Assembly: GCA_030549815.1 (NCBI GenBank)
Contig: JAUQQQ010000019.1
Location: 1-6,264 of the forward strand
Direction of reading: 5' to 3'
DNA: 6,264 bases
Source of the DNA: a bacterium
GTDB taxonomy: Bacteria > DRYD01
Part shown: one piece after another, positions 1 to 6,149 of the stretch
Numbering within the stretch: the stretch's first letter is position 1
Layout of the letters: the number at the start of each line of letters is the position of its first letter
The notes under the pieces: generated by a model
What the model was told of the DNA's origin: nothing
The model's database searches: none
What the model saw: the letters and a program-made list of their open reading frames with translations, nothing else
Translations under genes and position numbers: made by a program

Positions 1-896
1 AAAATATCGGCAAAAAAATAGAAAAAGATGTGATAGAAAATAGACTACCCTTATCAGAAGCACTCAAAAAAAATAACGTAATACCTAATCATTTATACTA
101 TATTTTACAAGCAGCAGAACAAAGTGGAAAAATAGTTGAAATTCTAAAAGCATACCATCAAATTATCGAAAATCAAATAAAAATAGAAAACGAACTAAAA
201 GTATATAAATTATATTTCATTTTTATAAATATTCTAACAATCATAGGCGTTGTTATTTTTTATTTCATTTTTAATAACATCGTTACAAAGTTGGTAGAAG
301 ATAGAACTGGAGGTTTTTTTACAATTCTTAATTTTATTCACTCTCTTCTTAGTCCAATAAATATTTTCATCTTTGTATCACTTATGATTTTATTTACAAT
401 AATACTTAGCTTTCGAAACTTCATAGTTGATATGGTAGAATATTACATATTTGGTACCCCATACAGAAGAATAGTTTTTTCACAAATAATGAATATATTA
501 GGTAATTTAATAAATGCGGGAATACCGATACAATCTGCATTGTTCATTTCTATTTCAACTGTAGAAAACAACGCTTTCCAATCAGCCCTCAATTCTTACT
601 TTTCAAAAGTAACAAATAATTATAAAGAGATAAACACAGAGATAATATCAAAAATCTTTGATGTTTTCCCAGAAGATTATCGTTTAATTCTAAAAAATTC
701 CTTTTCAACAGGAAATTTAGATATCGAACTCTTAGAAATATCAGAAAAGCTATACAAAGAATCATCAAAAAGCTTAAAAAACAAAATCATACTCTTGATG
801 ATAATAATTATATCAATTTTTCTTCTAATATTGGGAGGAATAATCGTAATTAGCTTCTTAAGTATATATACCCCATTATTAGAAGGCATAAATTGA
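1..896 (+). CDS. PilC/GspF-type inner-membrane platform protein of a type IV pilus or type II secretion system (5' end outside window)
   Basis: Polytopic inner-membrane protein that, in this family (T2SF domain), forms the platform linking the assembly ATPase to pilin or pseudopilin polymerisation. The frame is open from base 3. The first possible start, GTG at 30, lies inside the first T2SF domain (K-D-V-I-E-N-R-L-P-L-S-E-A-L), so it is not the true start; roughly 100 N-terminal residues are missing. Counting from that GTG: first T2SF domain to about 58 with the AEQSG version of the family GExSG motif (29-33); membrane segments about 61-85 and 107-131; second T2SF domain about 145-250 with the G-I-P-I-Q-S-A-L signature (164-171); last membrane helix about 254-281, ending in the usual S-x-Y-x-P-L. 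The second GExTG motif is degenerate (SFSTG, 224-228). Pilus and secretion versions cannot be separated here; comEC in the window favours a pilus. amj starts 8 nt downstream. Confidence 0.87.
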   Translation, partial: NIGKKIEKDVIENRLPLSEALKKNNVIPNHLYYILQAAEQSGKIVEILKAYHQIIENQIKIENELKVYKLYFIFINILTIIGVVIFYFIFNNIVTKLVEDRTGGFFTILNFIHSLLSPINIFIFVSLMILFTIILSFRNFIVDMVEYYIFGTPYRRIVFSQIMNILGNLINAGIPIQSALFISISTVENNAFQSALNSYFSKVTNNYKEINTEIISKIFDVFPEDYRLILKNSFSTGNLDIELLEISEKLYKESSKSLKNKIILLMIIIISIFLLILGGIIVISFLSIYTPLLEGIN

Positions 897-904
897 AAAA
901 ATAA

Positions 905-1732
905 ATGGATATCACAAATTTACTTTTAGATAAACGCTTCGTAATAATCTTCGTCATTACTTTCTTCGTATATTGTTTAGGCATTATTGCAGGTTCAATA
1001 AGATTTGCAGGGATAAAAACAAAACTCATAACCACTTCTTTTTCAATAGCCAACGTTGTTTTCTTAATTTCAAGATTATCAAATCTAATACAAACCCCAT
1101 TTTTAGGGTCTATGGCAGATATAGCATTCAAAGAAAATAACTTAGAAATCCTTAAACTTAAAATTCATTTAATAATCTTTGCAAGCACTCTTGGATGCAT
1201 AGCAGGTCTACTTTTATTTACAACGTTTGAAAAAATATTCATAAAATGGATAGAAATATTCGATAGAAGAAAAAGCATGATAAAAACATTCTTAACATCT
1301 TTCAATATAAAAACCATACATTTCATCTTTAAATCAATAGATAAACCAAGATTTTTTCTGGATAAAGAATATTTGAAGAGGGTTCCGTTAGTAGTGACAG
1401 TATCATCAATATTAATAAATGCCTTTTGGACAACAGGTGTTTTATCAGCTATTTATGCCAGTGTAATGGTTCCAGAATTTGCAAGAACAGCGACAATACT
1501 TTCAGGAATCGTCAATGGTATAGCCACAGTTTTATTTACTATATTCCTCGACCCCGTTGTCGCTAACATTACAGATAAAGTTTATAACAAGGAAGAAAAA
1601 ATAGAATACCTTTATAACGTTATGTGGGTTATAATCATAGGGACGATAATTGGCACAATCTTAGCACACTTAGTATTCTACCCAGGAGCATGGATAATAT
1701 CAGTAATTACAACTATATTCTCAAAAATATAG
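905..1732 (+). CDS. amj: Amj-family lipid II flippase (alternate to MurJ)
   Basis: Predicted integral membrane protein that moves lipid-linked peptidoglycan precursor (lipid II) across the cytoplasmic membrane; the family (DUF2837) is known from Bacillus subtilis Amj, which can replace MurJ. The 275-residue length is normal for the family. Two conserved blocks are visible: R-F-A-G-x-x-T at 33-39 followed by S-R-L-S-N-L-I-Q-T-P (56-65), and in the C-terminal half V-P-E-F-A-R-T-A (189-196), S-G-I-V-N-G-I-A-T (200-208) and D-P-V-V-A-N-I-T-D (216-224). About six hydrophobic segments lie near 12-30, 42-60, 86-108, 162-185, 197-217 and 240-259. ATG at 905 is the first possible start because TAA at 902-904 is in frame directly before it; no good Shine-Dalgarno sequence is visible. 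It is probably cotranscribed with the upstream platform gene (8 nt gap). Confidence 0.85.
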   Translation: MDITNLLLDKRFVIIFVITFFVYCLGIIAGSIRFAGIKTKLITTSFSIANVVFLISRLSNLIQTPFLGSMADIAFKENNLEILKLKIHLIIFASTLGCIAGLLLFTTFEKIFIKWIEIFDRRKSMIKTFLTSFNIKTIHFIFKSIDKPRFFLDKEYLKRVPLVVTVSSILINAFWTTGVLSAIYASVMVPEFARTATILSGIVNGIATVLFTIFLDPVVANITDKVYNKEEKIEYLYNVMWVIIIGTIIGTILAHLVFYPGAWIISVITTIFSKI

Positions 1733-1737
1733 GAAAA

Positions 1738-1767
1738 ATGCTATTTAATAGAGAATCCTATAAATAG
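1738..1767 (+). CDS. possible 9-codon leader ORF upstream of hemB
   Basis: A tiny ORF (M-L-F-N-R-E-S-Y-K, stop TAG) fills nearly all of the 37-nt gap between amj and hemB. An AGGA overlapping the amj stop codon sits 4 nt before its ATG, and its own stop codon ends 2 nt before the hemB ATG. hemB itself has no convincing Shine-Dalgarno sequence, so ribosomes ending here could reinitiate on hemB. ORFs this short arise easily by chance, and there is no coding evidence beyond the arrangement. Confidence 0.2.
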   Translation: MLFNRESYK

Positions 1768-1769
1768 GT

Positions 1770-2717
1770 ATGTTAAGGAGATTAAGAAAAAACAAACATA
1801 TAATAAATCTGGTTTCAAATGTAAATCTAAATGTGCAAAATTTTATTTACCCTCTCTTCATAGTGGATGGAAAAAATAGAAAAGAAGAAATACCCTCAAT
1901 GAAAGGCATCTTCAGATTTTCCATAGACAAGGTAATGAAAGAAATAGAAGAATGTTTGAATTTAGGAATAACCAATTTTCTGTTATTTGGGGTAGAAGAA
2001 AGAAAAGATGAGTTAGGGACGTGGGCATATAGAAACGACGGAATTATACCAACAGCAATAAAAACGATAAAAGAAAAATTTTATGAAGCCGTTTTATTTG
2101 CTGATGTTTGTTTGTGTCAATATACAGCAAGTGGGCAATGTGGAGTAGTTGTAAATGATTATGTAGACAATTCAAAAACCCTGGAATTACTCAATAAAAT
2201 TTCAATTGTTTATGCTCAAGCAGGAGTAGACTTTGTTTGCCCAAGCTCCATGATGGATTTCCAAGTAAAATCAATAAGGGAAGCACTGGATAAAAATGGC
2301 TACGAAAATGTAGGTATAATGAGTTATTCAACAAAATTCAATAGTGCTTTCTATGGGCCATTTAGAATCGCCGCAGATTCCGCACCTAAAATCGGAGATA
2401 GAAGCTCTTACCAATTGGATTATAAAAATCCAAACTTAGCAATATTAGAAACATTAAAAGACGTAGAAGAAGGAGCAGATATAGTAATGGTAAAACCTGC
2501 ATTAGCTTACCTTGATATAATTAGCAAAATAAAAGAAAGAATACTCATACCTTTAGCAGCTTATAACGTAAGCGGAGAATACACGATAATTGTTAATTCA
2601 CAAATGGATACAGAAAAACTTATGTTAGAAGTGCTACTTGCCATAAAAAGAGCAGGCGCTGATATTATCATATCCTATTTTGCAAAAGATTTTGCAAAAA
2701 TACAAAAAATTTTATAA
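1770..2717 (+). CDS. hemB: delta-aminolevulinic acid dehydratase (porphobilinogen synthase), zinc-type, divergent
   Basis: Cytoplasmic enzyme that condenses two 5-aminolevulinate molecules to porphobilinogen, an early step of heme and cobalamin synthesis. The 315-residue length is usual. The start is supported by the family-typical N-terminus (L-R-R-L-R, then I-Y-P-L-F at 26-30). The zinc-site motif D-V-C-L-C is present with Cys114, Cys116 and Cys124. Schiff-base lysines are Lys189 (S-Y-S-T-K, followed by A-F-Y-G-P-F-R) and Lys242 (V-M-V-K-P). G-D-R (209-211), Y-Q-L-D (214-217), Y-N-V-S-G-E-Y (265-271) and K-R-A-G-A-D (293-298) are also present. Oddities: the usual T-S-H-G-H-C-G reads T-A-S-G-Q-C-G, the P-S-D-M-M-D-G-R loop reads P-S-S-M-M-D-F-Q (158-165), and about four residues seem to be missing after V-S-G-E-Y compared with E. 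coli HemB. No other tetrapyrrole gene is in the window. The stop codon overlaps the convergent sigma gene by 6 bp. Confidence 0.93.
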   Translation: MLRRLRKNKHIINLVSNVNLNVQNFIYPLFIVDGKNRKEEIPSMKGIFRFSIDKVMKEIEECLNLGITNFLLFGVEERKDELGTWAYRNDGIIPTAIKTIKEKFYEAVLFADVCLCQYTASGQCGVVVNDYVDNSKTLELLNKISIVYAQAGVDFVCPSSMMDFQVKSIREALDKNGYENVGIMSYSTKFNSAFYGPFRIAADSAPKIGDRSSYQLDYKNPNLAILETLKDVEEGADIVMVKPALAYLDIISKIKERILIPLAAYNVSGEYTIIVNSQMDTEKLMLEVLLAIKRAGADIIISYFAKDFAKIQKIL

Positions 2718-2726
2718 AATCTTTTG
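2683..2726. repeat. 11-bp perfect inverted repeat across the hemB/sigma-gene convergent junction
   Basis: CAAAAGATTTT (2683-2693) is matched exactly by AAAATCTTTTG (2716-2726) around a 22-nt AT-rich spacer that contains both stop codons. It could form a weak hairpin in transcripts from either strand and act as a shared terminator, because no other terminator-like structure lies between the convergent genes. The stem is AT-rich, the plus-strand side is followed only by a broken T-run (TTTG...), and no T-run follows on the minus strand. A terminator role is therefore inference. Confidence 0.3.
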
Positions 2727-3389
2727 TTTGATAAACTTCTTGATCTTATCCAATGCCGATCGATGCAACTGATTAACCCTCTGTTTTGACAAGTTCATTT
2801 CTTGTGATATAACAGCCAACTTTTTATTTTCAAAATATGTTTTTTTCATTACATTTCTTTCATTATCATTCAATACATTTTCAATAGCTTGAGATATCAG
2901 TAATAATATTTCGTTATTTTCAAAATTATCTTCAACCTTTTCATTATCACTTATTTTTTCATGAATAGACCTCGATTTCTCCTTCTCCTGATTTATAGAA
3001 ACCATGTTTCTGTATGACAGACTTATCATCATCTTTAATACATCTTCTTTCTTCCCATCGGATATTTTCTTCAGTATTTTCAGTTGATTTCTTAAAGATA
3101 TGTTCATGTATTTAGAAAATTCCTCTTTTATGTATAAAGTTACCATTTTGCTCAAAAACGAAACAAAAGGAACATTTTTGGTATGATCATAATTTTCTAT
3201 TGCCTTAATCAAACAGAAAGAGGATATACCGAATATTTCTTCTTTATCAAGATTTAAAAAATCACTATACTTTCTGTATATTCTTAAACCTATAGAAAAA
3301 CAGTAGTTCAAATATTTTTCAATAAGAGCATCCCTTGCTTCCAAATTGTATCTTTCTTTAAATTCTATCCAAAGTTCCAATTCGTCCAT
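2712..3389 (-). CDS. sigma-70-family RNA polymerase sigma factor, FliA/SigD-like
   Basis: Alternative sigma factor of 225 residues that would direct RNA polymerase to a subset of promoters. Region 2 is seen from L-W-x-x-F-K (6-11) through L-I-E-K-Y-L (22-27) to A-I-E-N-Y-D (63-68), P-F-V-S-F-L (74-79) and I-K-E-E-F (87-91). Region 4 runs about 162-220, with L-N-D-N-E-R-N-V (173-180) and a helix-turn-helix ending in L-S-K-Q-R-V-N-Q-L-H (200-209), typical of FliA/SigD/WhiG factors. The segment between them (about 100-160) is a poor match to sigma region 3 and becomes highly charged at 134-160. The ATG overlaps the upstream namZ stop codon as TAATG, with a good Shine-Dalgarno sequence inside namZ. 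It is the last gene of the minus-strand block; no anti-sigma gene or flagellar gene is present, so its regulon is unknown. It could equally be a motility, competence or stress factor. Confidence 0.82.
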   Translation of the reverse strand: MDELELWIEFKERYNLEARDALIEKYLNYCFSIGLRIYRKYSDFLNLDKEEIFGISSFCLIKAIENYDHTKNVPFVSFLSKMVTLYIKEEFSKYMNISLRNQLKILKKISDGKKEDVLKMMISLSYRNMVSINQEKEKSRSIHEKISDNEKVEDNFENNEILLLISQAIENVLNDNERNVMKKTYFENKKLAVISQEMNLSKQRVNQLHRSALDKIKKFIKQKIL

Positions 3390-4468
3390 TATATTACCTT
3401 TTCCATTAATGTTTCAAAATTTTGGGTATATAGATTTTCTCTTAAACTGCTATCACCCCATAAAATATCGATAGGCATCTTTTCATATTCATATTCATAC
3501 GGAGGGTCTATAAATTCAAAATTATCAGGATACAGATCAGAAACAGATTTCAAAACTATTAAACAAGTTTTTACTGAATGGAATTTCTTTTTATCCGTAA
3601 TAACCATTTTCAAACCATTACAAACTTGATCTTTGTATTTGTCAAAAGTAGGTTTAAATCTATGGTATAGGAATTCAACACCTTCTACATTATACTTCTT
3701 TTTGTAATATTCTATTCTTTTTTTTAGTTTAATTTCGTTAATAAATGGAGCTCCAAAAACTTGGAAAGGATAAGTTGTGCCTCTACCTTCACTTATGTTA
3801 GTTCCTTCCAACAAGCAAAATCCAGGATAAAAAAATGCCGACTCGATAGAGGGAATGTTAGGAGAAGTAGGAATCCATTTTAAACCTAACTCTTCCCAAT
3901 CTAAAGAATCATCAAAATCACCCTTTATAACATTAACATTTTCAAAATCCTGTAAAATAGAGCCAATTGTTAATCCATGTCGGTTGTATATTTCTTTCAT
4001 ACCAACAAAAGAAAAGTATTCTTTTTTGAGTCTAACTCCCTCAATTTTATTACCCAACGGATTTGGTCTATCAAAAACAACAACATCTATCCCAGTTTTA
4101 CAAATTAGTAAAGATGTCCAAACATAAGTATAATACCTTGCTCCCACATCTTGTATATCTATAAAAACTACGTCTATATCACTTAGCTTACTTTTATCAA
4201 CAAAATAACCATCCTCATACAAGCTAACAACAGGTATATTCCAAATATCATCGTAATAGCTTTGGAAAGCAATCATGTTAGCTTGAGTGATAGGGAAAAG
4301 TCCATGTTGTGGAGCCAATAATTTAACGATGTTAAAACCCAAATTCCTTAGGTAAGAAAAAGAAAATTCGAACGATGGCTGTATAAAAGAAGCCTGATTT
4401 ATCAACAATCCAATCCTACTGTTTTTATACCTATTCAAAACTTTTGAAGCAAAAATTATCCCAAACAT
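3389..4468 (-). CDS. DUF1343/NamZ-family protein, exo-beta-N-acetylmuramidase relative
   Basis: Member of the DUF1343 family, whose characterised example, B. subtilis NamZ (YbbC), removes N-acetylmuramic acid from the non-reducing end of peptidoglycan fragments during cell-wall recycling. Family blocks in order over 359 residues: G-L-L-I-N-Q (20-25), A-P-Q-H-G (52-56), D-I-Q-D-V-G-A-R-Y-Y-T-Y (104-115), D-R-P-N-P-L-G (133-139), N-R-H-G-L-T-I-G (162-169), S-P-N-I-P-S (202-207), E-G-T-N-I-S-E-G-R-G-T-T (221-232) and P-I-D-I-L-W-G (332-338). The usual P-E-H-G motif reads P-Q-H-G, with Gln54 encoded by CAA. No signal peptide is visible, and an in-frame stop 15 nt upstream of the ATG leaves no room for one, so the protein appears cytoplasmic. 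A weak AGAAG before the ATG overlaps the comEC stop codon; the gap to comEC is 7 nt. Family membership is secure; activity is uncertain because of Gln54. Confidence 0.87.
   Translation of the reverse strand: MFGIIFASKVLNRYKNSRIGLLINQASFIQPSFEFSFSYLRNLGFNIVKLLAPQHGLFPITQANMIAFQSYYDDIWNIPVVSLYEDGYFVDKSKLSDIDVVFIDIQDVGARYYTYVWTSLLICKTGIDVVVFDRPNPLGNKIEGVRLKKEYFSFVGMKEIYNRHGLTIGSILQDFENVNVIKGDFDDSLDWEELGLKWIPTSPNIPSIESAFFYPGFCLLEGTNISEGRGTTYPFQVFGAPFINEIKLKKRIEYYKKKYNVEGVEFLYHRFKPTFDKYKDQVCNGLKMVITDKKKFHSVKTCLIVLKSVSDLYPDNFEFIDPPYEYEYEKMPIDILWGDSSLRENLYTQNFETLMEKVI
3397..3402 (-). promoter_or_regulatory. ribosome binding site of the sigma-factor gene
   Basis: On the minus strand AAAAGG lies 7 nt before the sigma-gene ATG (3389-3387), inside the last codons of namZ. 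It supports that start and indicates independent ribosome loading in addition to the TAATG coupling. Confidence 0.6.
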
Positions 4469-4475
4469 TACACTT

Positions 4476-5819
4476 CTATTTTTTTATTTTTATTAATTCT
4501 ACTAAATTTCCTGCCATAATAAGGAAAAAATAATACAAAATAACAAAAACTTTCTCAATCTTCAATTCTACATAAAATGCTTTCATTTTTGTTAAAACAT
4601 CAATAATAAACCCAAAAATATTAAAAACATAAACTAAAATAGAAAACGGAAATACCAAATAGATTAACGTTAAATAAAAAACAAAAGGCAAAATAAAAGC
4701 AATGATAATATTACTAAAAATACCGTTCAAGTAAAAAATACCAAAATAATTAACCAAAACAGGGAAAGTAAAAATCATCACACCCAAATTAATCGCAAAA
4801 TTATCAATAAAAAAATCCGAAATCTTTTCCTTTAAAATATCCCTGATTATAGAACCAACAAAAATAACACCCAAAAATGAAATAAAACTTAGCTTAAAAC
4901 TTAAACCCAATGTAGAATAAAAATCAATAAACAGAAAAAATAGCCAAACAAAAAGAACAGATAAAATACTATAAAAAAGCTTATCTTTTATATCAGAAAT
5001 AAAAAAAACATTTAAAAACATAGCAAAGATAAAAGCTCTTGTAAGTGGAGGATCAAAGCCAACTACTAAACAATAAAAAAAAGTCAATAAAACAGAAAAA
5101 ATTATCGCCAAGTTATTTGTTAAAATTAATCTGAAAATATGGAATCCCAAATTCATTATCAACATTACGTTTGAGCCAGAAGCAACAAAAAAATGGTATA
5201 TTCCAGCCTCTATTAGCTCCCTCCTTTCCCAATAACTTAGATCCTCTGCCCCAAATACAATCCCCTTCAACAATTTTAAATCTCCACTTAATCTATCATT
5301 AATGTATAATCTAATTACCTGTAATAAACCTTCGTTTTTAATTTCAACAACATCGATTGAATCGATTTTATAAAAAATTTTATTACTTAAGTAAAAACTG
5401 TTATCAATATTATCCACTTTATGAGCTTTTATAAAAGCTCTTATCTTTGTCCCTTCAAAAATTTGATTTTCATCTACTTTTCCCCTACTTACTATCAATT
5501 TATAACTTTCTTCATCTTCAAGGATAACATAAGTAGCTCTTATCTTGTAGATTTTGAAATTATACATACCTTCAATAAACAATGGTAAGCTTTCATACTG
5601 AATAACCAGTTCCCCATTTTTGTAAATTAAATAATTTTTTATCAAAAATGAAATAGTAAAAATTAGAAGACAAATAACAGTATTCCTCAAAAGATCATTC
5701 AAGTTTTTGTACCTATATTTAGCAATAAATAAAGGCAAAACAAATAAACAGAAAAATGAAAATTGAGGAAAATAAGACATAAATATAAGAAAAGAAGAAA
5801 ACAAAACAAAATAGTTCAT
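4476..5819 (-). CDS. comEC: ComEC/Rec2-family DNA-uptake channel, short form without metallo-beta-lactamase domain
   Basis: Predicted multi-spanning membrane channel that carries single-stranded DNA into the cytoplasm during natural transformation. The 447-residue layout is an N-terminal hydrophobic region (about 1-62), a soluble OB-like domain (about 63-165, as in DUF4131) and the Competence transmembrane domain (about 180-440). Competence signatures include L-K-G-I-V-F-G (184-190), A-G-I-Y-H-F-F-V-A-S-G-S-N-V (205-218), L-T-R-A-F (259-263), L-G-L-S-F-K-L-S-F (304-312), T-F-P-V-L-V-N-Y-F-G (351-360) and G-I-F-S-N-I (366-371). Full-length ComEC proteins usually run 700-800 residues and end in a metallo-beta-lactamase-like domain; here the gene stops after the membrane domain and namZ begins 7 nt later, so no remnant is left. 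The start overlaps the yraN stop as ATGA with no separate Shine-Dalgarno sequence, indicating translational coupling to yraN. Confidence 0.87.
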   Translation of the reverse strand: MNYFVLFSSFLIFMSYFPQFSFFCLFVLPLFIAKYRYKNLNDLLRNTVICLLIFTISFLIKNYLIYKNGELVIQYESLPLFIEGMYNFKIYKIRATYVILEDEESYKLIVSRGKVDENQIFEGTKIRAFIKAHKVDNIDNSFYLSNKIFYKIDSIDVVEIKNEGLLQVIRLYINDRLSGDLKLLKGIVFGAEDLSYWERRELIEAGIYHFFVASGSNVMLIMNLGFHIFRLILTNNLAIIFSVLLTFFYCLVVGFDPPLTRAFIFAMFLNVFFISDIKDKLFYSILSVLFVWLFFLFIDFYSTLGLSFKLSFISFLGVIFVGSIIRDILKEKISDFFIDNFAINLGVMIFTFPVLVNYFGIFYLNGIFSNIIIAFILPFVFYLTLIYLVFPFSILVYVFNIFGFIIDVLTKMKAFYVELKIEKVFVILYYFFLIMAGNLVELIKIKK

Positions 5820-6145
5820 ATAGTTATATTTTCAATGTGTTCTATAATTGTTTCATTTTGTAAACTCTGTATAAAAATAGCATCGATCCTTATCGACTCG
5901 TAACTAATTTTGTTTTGACTGATAAAAAAATGAAGTGTTTTTATGATTTTTTCCATTTTGGATTTATTAATTTTATAGAAGGGGTTTTTACCACCCTTTA
6001 CTTCAACAGCAATCAAAGTTTTATTTTTGTAAGCAATAATATCAATTTCTCCATAAAAACACGAAAAGTTTTTGGCTAATATTTTGTAGTTGTTTTTTTG
6101 AAGGAAAGAAGAGGCTAAGTCCTCAAAAGATTTTCCCTTATTCAT
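5816..6145 (-). CDS. yraN: YraN/UPF0102-family nuclease-like protein
   Basis: Small cytoplasmic protein of the UPF0102 family, which has a restriction-endonuclease-like (PD-(D/E)XK) fold; its exact cellular role is unsettled. Over 109 residues the family pattern is complete: G-K-S-F-E-D-L-A near the N-terminus (Glu8), a Tyr-Lys-Ile-Leu-x-x-N-F strand (20-27), G-E-I-D-I-I-A (32-38), and V-E-V-K (47-50). Asp35, Glu48 and Lys50 supply the nuclease-type core, and R-I-D-A-I-F (86-91) follows. The ATG at 6145 is the only sensible start, since the conserved Gly at residue 4 follows at the usual distance. It lies only 4 nt after the 3' end of tRNA-Gly, so there is no room for a Shine-Dalgarno sequence outside the tRNA. 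The stop overlaps the comEC start (ATGA). Confidence 0.88.
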   Translation of the reverse strand: MNKGKSFEDLASSFLQKNNYKILAKNFSCFYGEIDIIAYKNKTLIAVEVKGGKNPFYKINKSKMEKIIKTLHFFISQNKISYESIRIDAIFIQSLQNETIIEHIENITI

Positions 6146-6149
6146 AGAG

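Noticed and set aside
30-32. GTG as the start codon of the first gene
   Set aside because: The same frame is open to base 3, and residues before and after the GTG fit the interior of the first T2SF domain, so the true start lies outside the window.
677-1131. Two minus-strand ORFs (677-889 and 850-1131) opposite the platform gene and amj
   Set aside because: They are antisense to well-supported genes, and their sequences look like complements of membrane-helix codons rather than real proteins.
1775-1780. AAGGAG just after the hemB ATG, suggesting a later start
   Set aside because: No in-frame ATG, GTG or TTG follows at a usable distance, and the codons encode the conserved HemB N-terminal Leu-Arg-Arg; the match is a by-product of those codons.
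3482-3499. Three tandem TTCATA hexamers, possible phase-variable microsatellite
   Set aside because: The repeat unit is a multiple of three, encodes a Tyr-Glu run at a position where NamZ proteins normally have a YE-type motif, and has too few copies to suggest slippage.
3855-4127. 90-codon plus-strand ORF inside namZ
   Set aside because: It lies wholly antisense to a gene with strong family motifs and resembles no known protein; it is a shadow frame.
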